A DNA stretch of 64,000 nucleotides from Ophthalmolycus amberensis (Eukaryota > Chordata > Actinopteri > Perciformes > Zoarcidae). The notes under the pieces were generated by a model. That model was given only the letters and a program-made list of their open reading frames with translations, searched no databases and had not been told where the DNA came from. This document shows positions 37,385 to 50,290 of the stretch, one piece after another. Position 1 is the first letter of the stretch. Each line of letters starts with the position of its first letter. The translations under genes were made by a program, and so were the position numbers. The stretch lies in NCBI GenBank assembly GCA_024529925.1, contig JAFEUB010001204.1, forward strand, positions 1 through 64,000, read 5' to 3'.

Positions 37385-38314
37385 AGACTCTGAGGTTATG
37401 CTCTGCCATTTCTCTGAGAGGGTTGTTCTTCTTGAGCTGCATATTCAAGGACATGTTTGTGTGGGTTGATGCAGGACAAGCAGACATGAGGGGAAACAAA
37501 GACACGGATTACCAGGCACAGCGTTTGAAATCTACTAGTGGACTCTGTTGGTTGTACAGTGTGATTTCTCTCCTGTTTGTCACAGGTTTGTAGGTTATGC
37601 TGAGTGTAACAAAAACAAATCATTTGATAAGAGGATTTTGTTGCAGTTGAAACAGTAAGGGGAGGCGCCCCACCTGCTCACAACCAGGTCTGTATTATCT
37701 TGAGTAACCGGGTGACAAGCCAAGTGCGATCTAGTCCCATTGTAGTCATTTTATTATACATCTCTAAGGCTTATATCTAAGGACTAAGGAACTTGCACCA
37801 AAATAATCTACATTGATAAATAGTGCTGAAGGTAAGAGGAAAATGTTTTGATTTTTGGGGGGGAACTGGCCCTTTAAGCGGCTCATACTGGTGTTCCTAA
37901 TGCCCATGTAGGCCCACAAACATTTATGCATGTTTTGTATGGGGCAGTGAAGCCGTCTCTGTGTGGCTGTCCTCCCCTACGCCTGTAGTCATTAGTGAGG
38001 TGGGTTGGTGTCCCCAAGTGCTTTGAAAGGCTCCTACTTTTAACGAGTCACATGGCAGAGTGCAGTGTACGATGGCTGCATCCCGCAGACCTCTGTTGTG
38101 AGGGTCACCACTGCCGCCTGTGCGTCACGTCAGTCCCTGTACCGGCTAATGGACAGATGGTGCTACCTGCCAGTTCCAAGGTTGTCTTGAGCCGCTGTGA
38201 CGGCTGCGTACAGTACAGACATGACTGCATGGAGGCTTGTGTCTGTGAGGCAGCTCGCTAATGAATCTGTCTTCATGGGCACCGTGATTTCAAATGTCTT
38301 CTGTTGTTGGCTTC

Positions 38315-38316
<2 letters not shown>

Positions 38317-38365
<49 letters not shown>
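38317..38365. repeat. (TG)n microsatellite
   Basis: About 24 TG units. A complementary CA tract lies 166 bases downstream. Confidence 0.95.
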
Positions 38366-38366
<1 letters not shown>

Positions 38367-38530
38367 GGATACCTTGGCAGGTGGCTGTGTGGTTGGCTGT
38401 GGTCGTGTGTTTCGGTCATGAGTGGGTTTGAGGCTGTTGGTGGAGGGAGCCAAACCACTGATCTCCTGCATGTGCAGCTCACACATTCACCATATTCTCA
38501 CTCACTTACCTCACATATACGCTCGCACAG

Positions 38531-38532
38531 CG

Positions 38533-38563
<31 letters not shown>

Positions 38564-38568
38564 GCGCA
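38531..38568. repeat. (CA)n tract with CGCG ends
   Basis: Thirty-eight bases of purine-pyrimidine alternation: CGCACGCGCG, CA repeats, then CGCGCA. Confidence 0.95.
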
Positions 38569-38686
38569 AACATGTACTCGGCATGTCTCCACACACATCA
38601 CAGCTGGCTGTGACACGATGGGTTCAATGCAAGGCGTGTTGGCTTAGTCACCAATGAGAGGTCTCTCAGTTACAATGGCTCCCTTT

Positions 38687-39010
38687 AATCTAGGTAATAA
38701 TCAAAAATGATTTGAATGGTTATATTATTGATGATTATGATAACCTAATGTCGCTGTTAGAGCGGCTAAACGCCCTGACTCTTAGTCTCAATGATCTCAA
38801 TAATGAATATAAGTTTTTGATGCAGATAGACCTATTAAGCTCGGTGCTCAATAACACGCTAATATTTCAACGCGTTATGACATGTGCATCATTGAACAGA
38901 TGGTCATCTGCGCCCTTCGCCACCCCTTCTCGTCCTCTCTGCAAAGAAACAAGCTGCAGCGCTATCTAGCAGAACTATTATCTTCTCTTTGGCTCCACTA
39001 TAAATACATC
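38687..39010. promoter_or_regulatory. Possible conserved regulatory element
   Basis: 'ggtaataatcaaaaatgatt', 'attattgatgattatgataa', 'caataatgaatataag' and 'ctcaataacacgctaatatt' make a run of TAAT/ATTA and GATTA cores. A frame is open at 38712-38969 (85 codons), with a Leu/Asn-rich, unrecognised peptide. The open frame is probably incidental. Confidence 0.3.
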
Positions 39011-42000
39011 TTACGCCATTGTCCTCCCACAAGGTTACATTTTAAATGTCGGAGGTCCGTCTCAAGGTTTAATTCTCCATTTAGAAATGCTACAGTCTGG
39101 TGAGAGAGCGCCTGTTATCAGCACTTCTTGTTAGCTCTGACTTTTAAGTGGATTTAGGGAGGAAGAGAGAGAATTTGGTGTTGAATAAAGCAAGAGCTGT
39201 TTCTTTCCCCCCCCCCACACGCTTTCTTGATATTGCTCCCTTTCCAGCCGAGCTCGCAGATTGCAGCAAATGTTTTTCGATCTCTGGCACTGACCCAATG
39301 TTCTGAACTATGAGATATTGTAAGCTCAAGGGGGGAAATAGAGAAATGTTTATAAGCGCCTCTGACATATCGCCTCACAGTGGAAAAAGAGCCCTGATAG
39401 AGGAATCTCCAGCAGAGATGGATGAGAGTACAGTGGCAAGCCACACATTACAAGACTGTCTATAACTCTTCGCTTCTTTCATCATAATGCACGGAGCTTT
39501 TCTTCACTGCTATATATTTGTTTGTGCCATAATAAACCACTGAACCAGATTTTGAGAATCTGATGTAAGGCTTCTTCTTCTGTATTGCAGCTCTTTGACC
39601 TTTAAGGTAGTATTGATCTAAGCAATGCTTCCTGTAGTCAGCGTGTCTTTGTGTGGCTCGGAAGAGCGGCTGAAATCATGCAGATGAACATATTCATGGG
39701 AATAGTGATATTTCATGTAACCTCTGTGTGCGAGAGATTTTTCTCTGTGAATCTAACGGTTACAATCAAGTCATCATGTCGGACTACAGCAGAGTGTGTT
39801 CGAGCCGCCTTCACAGGTTCTTTGAGTCGGATGTGGTTTAAAGCTGTTTTCAGGAGCTCAGCGTGAATGTGAAGAGTTCTATCCGCTTCTCAGGTTAAGA
39901 GAACGTCAATAAACCTGGAAGGAAATCTATTTTGTGTCTGTTTGCGTGTTTGTTTATTCACGTGTCCCAAGTGATACCTTACGGCAGGAAATGTTACGTC
40001 TCAGTGTGTAATATTACACTGCGCTAGTGGTGGTTCTGCATTTACAGGTCACATCCTATCCACACCCTATCTCAGACAGGATACATGTTGCCACCCCTGA
40101 TTGTGTTGGGGGGTGTTGTTCTGTTCTGGTCGGGCTCTGTTCAGCTCACTGATGTTCCATTGGTGCCCTGTAATGTGTGCAGCTTTGTACAGTAGGTCTG
40201 GTGAACAGAGGGGCATGCTGTGAGGCCCATCTGCTCTCTGGCACTGGGGATGGGGAGCGTGTGTGCGTGGGGGGGGGGGGGCGAGCAAGGGGGGCTCAGG
40301 TTGGACTTCCCCCTCTGATCCCCCACATCTCTGTCCAAACACCTGCCTGTCTGTCTGCTTGTCCGTCTGGCCGTCTGCTTTCCTTTCGGTGTCTGTTTCT
40401 CAGACATTCGGGTGCAGTGATTTATGATGAACTGTAAATAGTAATCTGCTTGTATATAAACATTTGGTTGATTCCTCTCAACCTCTTGTCTGTTGCATTC
40501 CTGACTATTGCTTATTTCTCCATTAAATATTGCACCGTGTCTGTATGTTATGTGCTCCATGTCAGCCTTGTCCAAAATAACCATTTTTGAAAAAGGAAAT
40601 AAGATGCAGCAAAAAACTCCTGAATCCATTTGTTCTGAACTCAAACAATTGGGACAAAGTTCCACTGTTTACTACTTCTACCTCTATTTCCACTTCCACT
40701 ATACTTAACTCTTAGGGCTGGATTAAGATCCTGATTGCCTTGTTTGTATGAGCAGGCAGATCCTTTACAGCATCAACAAATGTCAAGTGTGCACAGAAAG
40801 AGAGGGGCAGAACATCAATGAACTGTTCAGACAAAGGAGTGAAATGACAACAAAAATATGTCTGAATAGTGAGAAACAACCACTAAATGCATCCACGCCC
40901 ACAAAAACAGAGTGTGTGGAGCCGGATTGACAATGATGACATTCAAAAGGTCCTACATTAACTACCAAGCTAATGTAATGTAAACGAAAAAAAAACTTCA
41001 TTATTATTAAACAATATTATGCAGTTATCAATGCCAGGAAAATGTCATCAGAAAATCCCTGTTGCCCGACCATTCAAACATCTATAGCAGGAGCTGGATT
41101 TGTACATGGCAATACAAAAAAGGTGTGATTAGTTTATTCTTAGTTTAAGTGCTTTGCACCACGATATCCTTGTGTAAACCTCTCCAGCACATTAACTGAA
41201 CTGTGGATTAAGTGTGATCCTGGCATCAGGCGCCGTCAGCTGGCTGTGGTGTGATATTGGCTCATGATAAGGCAGCGTGGTGTAATGGGGATCACAGGCA
41301 CTGTGGCTTCTCTGGTTTCTGGAACTGTGAAAAAAGCCTTTTCTGAGTAATTCTCTGGAATGAAGAGTTATTACCTTTGTACACACAAGTACCACCACGT
41401 CTCACATGTTGCGTTTATTGGTTCAATAGCATTAGAAAGACACAAAGCCCACGTGAAGACATGTAATATGGTGGTGTGGGTCATGCTGGTGTTCATGGCA
41501 GGCTCATGCTCTTCTATTAAAAAGATAAAGTAAAAGCCTGCCATCACTTCACAGCTGTCCCCATTCGTCAGTCACACCTAAAACGGGAACAAAAGGAGCT
41601 GTGTTCTCTGCTCTCGGTCCCAGCGGTGAGAGGTAATTGCTGTGGAGACTGCTGAGCGCTGCCTCGCCCCGGGGTTTGAAGAGGCTTCTTTGAGAAGCTC
41701 TAACCCGGTCAGCCAGTCAACCAGAGGGCTCTGGTCTCTGGCCTCTGGCTCCCTGAATCATGTCACTGGCTAGATCCTCGGTCCACCTGTCCCGGCGGAA
41801 AGGCCCCGCCTTCGGCCTGCCAGAGGCTGTATTGTCGTTCAGCGTCAGTCTCTCACCTGGACTGAACTCTTGTTTCAACCTGCTGGTAGCCACATGTAAT
41901 GCGATCAAGCTGAAAGCACTGATGGCAGAACTCCCGGGCCCGTTATGTTGTCTGTGTAAATGTTTGGACTGAAGCCCTGATTTTTGTCAGGACGGGGGCA

Positions 42001-45000
42001 AGCTTACATGCTTTTCAATCTGCAGTGAAACTGCGATATAATGTTCAGCTCTTACAGCTTGGTGGGTCACCCGTAATAAGCTTATCCACGAAGCCAATAA
42101 GGGATTCGAAGAAAAGCAATGTCCTGATTGTCAGATAAGATGCTAAATCCATTCTGGTTGTGGCGATGATGATTGTCGCTGTGGCGGTTTATAGCACTGG
42201 ATCTAATCAGATCCAATCATGACGAACTAGTTTTGTGGTCTTTGTGCCTTTGTGTCACACATGACAACAATCTGTCAACATTTAAATGCGTTTGGGGGCT
42301 TGACATTTGTGTGTAATTAGTGTGTAGAAGTGTTTTTACACCGCTGTATTTTATATATTCGTGGTGACGCAGTAAAAGTATGCAGCATCTCTGCACAGCT
42401 TCAAACATGCACTTTGAAGGCCTTTAATAAACATCATAAACCATTTTACACACGAGAGGTGGTTTTCTTTTACTTCGCACGTCAATATATTTTTTCAAAC
42501 TATTGTTTTTAGTCTTCAATACTTTCCTACAGTACATGAATATTATGAGGCAAAAATGCAACGTATTTCTTTCTCTGGCCTTTTGTCAACGGCAGTGGGT
42601 ACCAGATTAACTCCCTCAATTCTTACATTTCACAATAAAAGCCCCGGACCGTTCATATTTTACAGACCAGTATTTTGCGTTTTCGTGTTGTTTATCTGTC
42701 ACGCCCCCGTTGTGTAAATGCCTGCAGTGTGTGACTGGTAGCGTGTGCCACCGTGATGAAAGTGCTGCTCGAGATCCAGGAGCCTCTGACAAGAGGTGAC
42801 GCTGAGATTCCTCTCACTTATTACACAATCACTTTTCTCTCTTTCCCAGCGGGTACTCTCTGACAGCACATTCACACCCCCACAAGTCGAACTACATACG
42901 TCCACCCGCCATGTCTGCATCTCCTCCTGACGACTTGTGTGTTTACCACGTCCCCCCCCGCCAACAGCCTGTCATTAGCACGAGCCCCTGATGCTGTTTG
43001 ACAAGTCTAGGCCAACATGTCGTTGAAAACGGTTTAATGTTGTTTTTTTCACTGCTCCCTGCTTGCCCTGCATCGAGAAAGCTTTTCTTTTGAAGTGTCA
43101 CTTTTCTCCGAGGAGGACGGGCGGGAGTAGGGCGGGGGGGTTGGACTAGCCGCTTGCATGACTGTTAAACATTTAATGTCACTGCACGCTCCCCATGAAG
43201 ACTGTAGCTGCAGTAGGGAGACAGGCAACAAAAAGAAAGACGACAGCATCTGCTCTCACCACTCACTGTCCAACCTGACGCTGGCGCTCACACTAGACAA
43301 CCATCGCCGTCAATTTGTGAAAAATTACGTGGCTGCACTTTAAATCCAAAGGGGCCGCCCACCTTAAGCCCGTGCCCATCTCAGCTGTCAGTCAGAGCCG
43401 GGCAGTGGGCCGGAGGTGTTTGAAGAAGCTTTATCGTGGCTGTCCAGCCCTTGTCACAGGCAGACCGCTCCAGCGCAGCATTCAGACTTCCGTCTAATCC
43501 AATCTGCTACCGTTTACAACACAGAGGCCCACAGATGGACTTGAACTATCTTGAGCGTTCATCTGGATTTGGAAATTGTTTTTTTGTTGTTGTTTTTTTC
43601 CCACCTTGGCTCTGTGTAACTCTCCTCATCCTCACTCTCTTTTTTATTGTCAGTTTCCACTGGGTGAATGAAACCAGTGTGCAACACCTCTGTATAAACT
43701 GCTCAACGTTTGTCCCATTTTTGTCCACTTTTAAAGACACAAAGACCTACTTTTGCTAGACGAGGGCTCAGGGGATACAGTGAGTGAAAGGTTACTGCTA
43801 GATGTTCATCATATTCAGAAGATTAATCGTGATGATTATGGTCACCCTGTGATCCTCCCCTTTGGTGTAACAACGAGGCTGAAATCTCAAATTTTACATC
43901 CAAATCTGAAAAATGGAGTACTGTGATGTTTCCTGAATACAGTCGTACGCTGTTAAAGAGGGATCCTTTGCATTGAATGGCCAAATACATGTTCCAGTGC
44001 CAACCTCAAGGCCCTGACATTTAACACATAACATGTCACGTTGTAATGGGAGGATGTCCATGACTTGTTCAGCGAATTCATGCTGCCCTCAGAAGGAACC
44101 CTTTTAATTTTGGTCACCCGTGACACCACACCTGGGATCTTTTCCACTTACACAAGAGAGGGATAGTGGAAGGTAAAAAAACAAAAACATCGACGCTATA
44201 CGTAGGCAGTATTTTTACTCGGGTTGCCCACTAAATATCGGAGATTTGAATGAGTCGAGAACTTCAAGGCGAAACGGATCCTGTCGGCTGAATGAATGCA
44301 TTTTTCTTTAGCTGCGATCGCTGATTTTCCACAATGCAGCATAATAATTACTGAAAAGGACACACTGTGTGAAAATGTTTTCACATTACAGATGATAATC
44401 AAAGACACTTGAGTTTAACACCTGAGACGTGACACTTCGGCTCAGTTTAGCGTGGGGCCACAGGTGTGCTGGACTGCAGCTCAACTGGGCAGCGGCCGTG
44501 AATAATATGTTTAAATCATACTGAAAAAATATCTAATGATAGGAAAAAGGAGCACCACGAGCGAGGACTGCGATGCAAATCTCTGAACTCTTACCTTTTA
44601 GGTACAGGACCATGTGGCCTCTCCTCTGGCACCACCATTCAACGACTTCATGTTCTGGTTTGTTTTGAGAGTTGCAGCCTTGCAGTGCTGCCAGCTTCCT
44701 ACTGACTTCTATCTTACAGTTGTTTGGCCGTATTGGTTGATAAGTCCTAATAGGAACATTTAAGCCACATCTAAATTCACAACATAATGGACCACCTGGG
44801 ATGTAGACACACACTACATATACACACACATACTGTGTTGCTGCACACTGATGGACTTTAATAAGGTGTACAATTCCCCGGACCGGCTTCTCCTGCTGCT
44901 CTTTGATGCAGCCAGCACACTGCACAGGCAACTGCTTTGTAAATATCAATTAGGTGTTTCCTGGATTTCAGCTAAGACTGCATACATTGAAAAGGGGTCG

Positions 45001-46702
45001 ACAGCTGTGGTTGCACTTGTATTTTCAATGCAACTTATAGGCTTTTTTTTAATGTATAGGCTACTTTGACAACCACATATATCAGAAGATCAGGCCAGTC
45101 ACATTGAAGTGTAAAGTGTAGACACACACATCTGACGCATCCCATCACAAAAGCGGCATTAAAAAGAAAAGTGTCACCGCGGCCTATATGTAGTTTATCG
45201 TGTGTATGTGGACGGTGGCTGCCTGGAAAGAGCTCTGCAGACATGTGTTTTCTCTTCCTCCTCCACATCTTGCCTTTGCTACACTTAGTTGCCCCCTGTA
45301 AAAGAGGAGGTCAGGGGGCAGGTGCAAGCTGGGAAAGTGTAGTATTCATGGGAGCACCACCAAAGGCTCGTGAAGGTAAATATTCCCATGTGGGGCCTAC
45401 CCTGACTGTTAAAGTATCTCCAGTTAAAGGATAGCACATAGTGGGGCCTGCTATTTACCCAGCATGTGCCCCACACAACCACTTTGTTCCAGTCCCGCCT
45501 CCTCCATGACCGCCTGCAGACCTTCTCCCCAAATAACTGCGCCAGAGTGGTGACTGAGCTTTTTGGAAATGCATGCAGAGGGAGATCCACGAGTTGACCT
45601 CCTTTCCCCTTCTTCCTCCTAAATGTTTGTCTTTTCTCTCGTTAAAGACTTTGTAGAGCGGGACAGCCTCCACTCACAGCATCTAAATCCAGCGTCCATG
45701 TGTTTTTCATTTGAATGTGATGTTTTTCTTGACTTACAGGTGTCAAGTAAATGAAACAGAAGTAAAGTAAACTTCTGTTCCCAGTGCTTCAGACAACACA
45801 GACTCCCACTCATTCAACACTGAGTCTAATCTATTACCACAGTGCTACACACGGTTTAATCAGTCTTACATAGTAAATGCTAGAAGTGATTAAAGCCAGC
45901 AGAGTGAACAAAATAGCATCATCCTACTTGGATCATACCCACACTTTACCAGTGGAAATTGAATGAGGGTTCTTTGGGTAAGAAAGTCTAAAGCAAACGT
46001 AAAAGCAATTTAGTTTTATTTTCACTCAGTTTTCCTGGAACATTTAAAGATTCCGTCTATATCTGTATTTTGCATTGGCTTTGCACTGCTCCTGCTTTAA
46101 TGAACTCATTTTACTGGGCTGAAGGCTGAACTTAGCTTGTGTGTGCTCCAGAGCTACAAACTACAGCTAACTGTCCTATTCACCTGGATTAGATTCTACT
46201 GGAGTAATGAAACATAATGCCTCGTTTTATTTTATTTCAGATCCTTAAATCTTGAGGTTTTGGCCCGGATTGGTTAGGATTTAGATTTGTATATGGAAAC
46301 CTTCATGATATCAGAGGTGGACTGCATATCTAAAAAAAAGGCAGGTATCAAACATATCAGTAATCTTGTTCTCGAAATTCATCATTACTTGATTTTAAGG
46401 AGAGAAACGGTTGTTTGCCTTCTATGTTGATAAGATTAACAACATCACTGCTGTATGATTTATAAGAACTCCACATTGCCCTGTGCAGTATCCACCCAAA
46501 GAACAGCCTCAGCACCTCCATAGAAGGCAAACTTATCAGTCACAATAATCACATTTCTGGTTATCTGGCATTTGATCAGCGACTTTAACTTTTGCTAACA
46601 TTCCTCTTCCTACCAGGGAGCGCACTGTATTGGAGTGAATGTGTGATACTTAGTGCTAGAAAATGTTCTTTGACGTTAACATTGCTGATTGAATAACTCG
46701 GT

Positions 46703-47105
46703 GTAATTAAAGGGCATATTTCATAAAAAACTCAGTGCTGGTGCACAGACATGTGTATCTGGAGTGCCTACCAACCTAAATACGAAAACGTGTGATTCAA
46801 CAAGCCATTCAGATTTGGTTCCCTTCCTCTGTCGCATGCAGGCTCATTAGAATACACCGCCCTCCATCCGAGTATCTCCACCCACGGCTTCAGACCTACC
46901 TTTGCAAATGTGCACCATATTTTCCTCGCTAGCCAATGAGAGCAGGCTGGGCTTTTTTAAGTGAGGGGAGCTTAAAGAGACAGAGGGATAGTACAGTTAT
47001 ATTCAGACAGACAGACGGAGAAAAATAATGTGTTTTTTGAACATCAAAGCATGTAAACATGTTCTAGTAGAAAGCCCAAATACAAGTATGAACCTGAATT
47101 CAGCA
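46703..47105. mobile_element. Non-autonomous interspersed repeat (DNA-transposon-like)
   Basis: A compact block with 'taattaaaggg' at its left edge, 'ctagccaatgagagcaggct', 'agagacagaggg', a CAGA run and 'catgtaaacatgttctagtag' followed by 'caagtatgaacctgaa'. I remember this combination from a common teleost repeat; its class is not certain. It encodes nothing. 'CATGTAAACATG' is an internal near-palindrome. Confidence 0.45.
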
Positions 47106-47559
47106 AATTAGGACATCTTTTACAGCTCTGATGCATTCTCCGCTCCATCCTCCAGCTGCTCGACAAATTGGTACTGAAAAAAAACACAGTTTTGTCCATT
47201 TTTATTTTGAATTAATTCCAACCTAAACCACTTAAATGCATGACGAGTCCTATTTATGACTCCGCAACTTGGAAGTAGGAGCTGCTGATGAGTACTTGAA
47301 GTCGGCATAAGTAGTCCTTCATCATCCTGGAAATAAGCGGCAGGCTTTAATGATTATGGCAAGTAATGGCATCAGGGGGAGGAGGAATATGTGAAAGCTC
47401 ATATTTGCATGTGTTGAGTCATTGCTGGAAAGTTCTTATCTCTTTTTCGCTTTTCATCAGATCCACATTCCCTGACGGGGTAGAAAGAAAATCAATTTCC
47501 CTCCATTCCCTTCCGCCTCATTTCCCTGCTTTTGATAACACGGTAGACCATATCCTCTC

Positions 47560-47820
47560 AGTAATTCGTCTACATAGGAGTTCCGTTATTCCCAATGAAT
47601 TGTCTGTGATGTTTGATTACTCTCAGTCCGTTGGTGATGTAACTTAACGCCATGAAATGGAGTGTAATAATGGAGCCTCATTTTCACAGGATCTCGGCTG
47701 TGCTGCTTCCGATAAGGGCACTCTCATCACTATTGTATAATTACGACATGCCATCTCCTAGCTAATTGTCTGTAATGTCACCATTAGTTACCCTGTCATC
47801 TGACAACGGGTCATGTACCA
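47560..47820. promoter_or_regulatory. Possible conserved regulatory element
   Basis: 'cagtaattcgtctacatagg', 'aatgaattgtctgtgatgtt', 'gtgtaataatggagcctcat', 'ctagctaattgtctgtaatg' and 'tcaccattagttaccctgtc' form a repeat-free block with regularly spaced ATTA/TAAT and TGTCTG (SMAD-like) motifs. Confidence 0.3.
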
Positions 47821-49004
47821 ATGCAATGCACAATCTGCAGTACTACACGCCTTCATATCCGTCTTTGTTGGATGTTATTAAGTGCAGGGTTTATCCTTTT
47901 GGTTCCTGACATAATCTGCAGAGCCCCGGCTGCTTTGATTAAGGAAAAGGTCTTTATGACAGCACATTGTGTCCGAATCAGGATCGGATCCTTTCAGTCA
48001 GGAGCTCTCACATTTCAGGTTGGGGTTCTTTTCCATCATATAGCCCGAGCAGAGTTAACTCCCTCTCTCAGACACACATCCTATAAATGGATAAATAGAG
48101 GTGGAGAGAAAGCAAACATCTTCAGGAGAGAGCTGCCTGGTTCACTCATTCCACTTACAGCCTCTACTTTAAATTGAGCTATTAACTCTGGAGCAACAGC
48201 TGTGAATAGCAAACAGAGGGGCGGCTGTTTTTACTCCGTTTGTTTGGCAAATCAGAGGGCTTGTGCTCGAGATGCATATTGGACTCAGTATTGGTATTGG
48301 TGCAGTATTAAACAAAACACTGGATTGATTATCAGGAAGTAATACAATTTACAGTCCAACTGTTGGCAAGCTACTAACCCTGAAACACCATATTAATACA
48401 TAGCCAATATCCGTGTGACTTTTAGAGAAGTAGTGAAATGTCTTGAATAACAAGTGTGCTGTGTGAGTGTTGAGACAGAACAACAAACTTGATAAACCAC
48501 TTGCTAAGCCGTGGAAATAAGAACCCAGAAGAAAAGTGTGGCGGAGAACAAAGGAACAAAGCAACAGAGGAGCGTCATTTACTCTAAACAGCAACAGAAT
48601 TCGACTGATATTGGAGAACATTGTAGCAACGTTGAGTGCTGGGTGACCAACCCATTCCTCTGGAGGATCTAGATTCTACATCTGGAGCCTTTCTAAACAC
48701 TGACAGACCACAATACTATCTCTGTAACGGTTGTTCCACATCTGTACGACCACATGTCACTTGGAAGTACTGCAGAGGAGTTTCACAGCTGACACAAAAC
48801 TGAGCCGTCGAGTCAATTAGGTTTTAATTCATTTATGGTGTATTATAATTTGACACATGCATCAAGTATGGAGATTTACCAGAATAGGCAGCTAGTTTAA
48901 GCATGCATATGAAAGGAGTGACTTTTAATAGCCTTTTAACATGGTGTCGGTGTCGGCAAGAGAAATGAAAATATGTTCTTGAGCCATCTAGCTGGTACAG
49001 TGGT

Positions 49005-49095
49005 TTTCAATCAGAATCGTTTATTTGCCAAAGTATGCACATACAAGGAGTATACAAGAGCTCTGTACTTCAAGATAAGAATGAAATGTCTTTCT
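49005..49095. repeat. Possible LINE 3'-end fragment
   Basis: 'aatcagaatcgtttatttgc', 'caaagtatgcacatacaagg' resemble a teleost repeat end of the type 'aatcagaatca..tttat'. Short and diverged. Confidence 0.3.
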
Positions 49096-49219
49096 ACGCA
49101 CTGCAGATGACTTTGATGGAACCTGAACGTATTGCGGTGTTTTCCATGAACTATCCGACTCTAGGGAGGCTTGCCTCAGTTCCATAATGGAAACATTTTT
49201 ACACTTCCTTTACAACGAG

Positions 49220-49600
49220 TGTGGTCTGCGCAGTCTTCCCGGAGAATTCAACATGGCGGTTGAGTGACAGCCGCTCTGTGAGGGAGGACCCCCTCGTGGG
49301 TCCTTTACTCTGTGGCAGTGAGAAGTCACGGGCTCTAGGTCTGCTTGGAAAGGCCCGGGGGGGTGAAGGTGGCTCTCAGCCACGGCCGAGCGCTTCACAG
49401 CACCTCGGCCGTGGGCTTTATTGCTCGCTGCGTCCTCTCTCCCTGCATGGAGGGACGGGGCCCCCTGTTTCCGGCGAGACAGTCAACTGTGGTGGGCTGT
49501 CCTCAGTGAGACAGCGATGCAGCAAGTCGGCAACCCACCCGTACCCGTCTTGCTTACTGTTGCATCTCTTTTCTTTACTGGTCTAGGGGATGATTAGGGA
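49220..49600. other. CpG-rich segment with hairpin, possible repeat or cryptic CpG island
   Basis: By eye about two dozen CpG dinucleotides fall in roughly 340 bases, unlike the AT-rich flanks. It holds CCACGGCCGAG (49380-49390) and its exact reverse complement CTCGGCCGTGG (49404-49414) with a 13-base loop. A frame is open on the plus strand for 121 codons (49221-49586), but its peptide is low-complexity and unrecognised. The abrupt edges favour an inserted repeat over a promoter. Confidence 0.35.
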
Positions 49601-50290
49601 CTAACACAAAACAGCACAAATTCTAAAGAAATACTTCCACATGGAGTTTAACCGTAAACACTATTTATTTCACTCGCATACATTCCAACTATTGAGTCTT
49701 TACACAGAGTGGCAGAGGATGGGACAGGTGTGGTTGTGCCAAACAATCAAAGTCAATAGAACAAAACTAAGCCTGACTAACTACCCTACAAAAACAAAAT
49801 GGCTTTTCTAGCTTCTCTAAATGTTACTCGATCAAAACCAAATACAGAGGGGGCACCGACCAATACACCTAGTGTATCTAGACACAGAAAACTGTGTGTA
49901 CCAGTGTACAGGGTACCCCAGACTCACCCACTGTCCACAACCTCTCACCACAAACAGTAACGTGTAGTCTCAGCATCGACAGAAAACAACAAAGTGAAGA
50001 CCAGCTGAACTCCTGAGGCTTCCTGCTTTATTCTTGGCTCCCCCTCTGCCCCACAGGTGGAACTCAGTCAGCTGATTGACACTGAGGGAGAGAGGAAGAA
50101 GGGAGGGCAGGAGGGGAGACAACACGTAACACCATGCTTTGTGGGTGTGACTGTTTGACTGTGTGTCATCACCAGTGTTTAACTTGAACATGTCAACATT
50201 TTTTTCTAGGGGGGTCATACCTTCAGACCCCCTTCGAGGGTCTGAGGTCCACCCACCACAGTCTCAGATTCCCGTGGGAAACTCTTATAT
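49600..50290. repeat. Probable old interspersed element following the CpG-rich segment
   Basis: The block has dense short C-rich phrases, 'ggtggaactcagtcagctga' with 'ttgacactgagggagagagg', and ends with 'ctaggggggtcatacc' and a perfect 8-bp hairpin, TCAGACCC (50223-50230) and GGGTCTGA (50238-50245). The style resembles non-coding parts of fish retroelements, but no reverse transcriptase or terminal repeat was recognised. Confidence 0.25.

Larger units (their letters stand above)
36219..46702 (+). other. Presumed intron downstream of the AUTS2-like exon
   Basis: Starts with the GTGAGT donor. No further AUTS2 exon (such as the Ser/Asp-rich one expected next) is recognisable. It holds CA/TG tracts at 37359, 38317 and 38531 and a possible regulatory block at 38687. 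The longest open frame, 174 codons at 40141-40665 on the minus strand, is not recognised. Confidence 0.5.

Noticed and set aside
38304..38657. Peptides of alternating Cys-Val or Thr-His
   Set aside because: They are translations of TG and CA microsatellites, here and at 7.2, 11.0, 30.7, 31.4 and 57.7 kb.
40141..40665. 174-codon minus-strand open frame, the longest in the window
   Set aside because: The peptide has no recognisable domain, runs through a G13 homopolymer complement and P/H-rich low complexity, and has no splice or promoter context.
43158..43343. Possible exon with K-rich peptide near 43200
   Set aside because: No acceptor/donor pair bounds it and the peptide matches no family I know.
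44533..44949. 138-codon minus-strand open frame
   Set aside because: No family similarity recognised, and unremarkable composition for chance open frames in 64 kb.
47821..48177. 118-codon open frame after the candidate regulatory block
   Set aside because: No domain, no splice sites with matching phase, and no start context of note.
49221..49586. 121-codon open frame in the CpG-rich block
   Set aside because: High GC removes stop codons by chance. The peptide is low-complexity Ser/Gly/Arg with no recognised motif.
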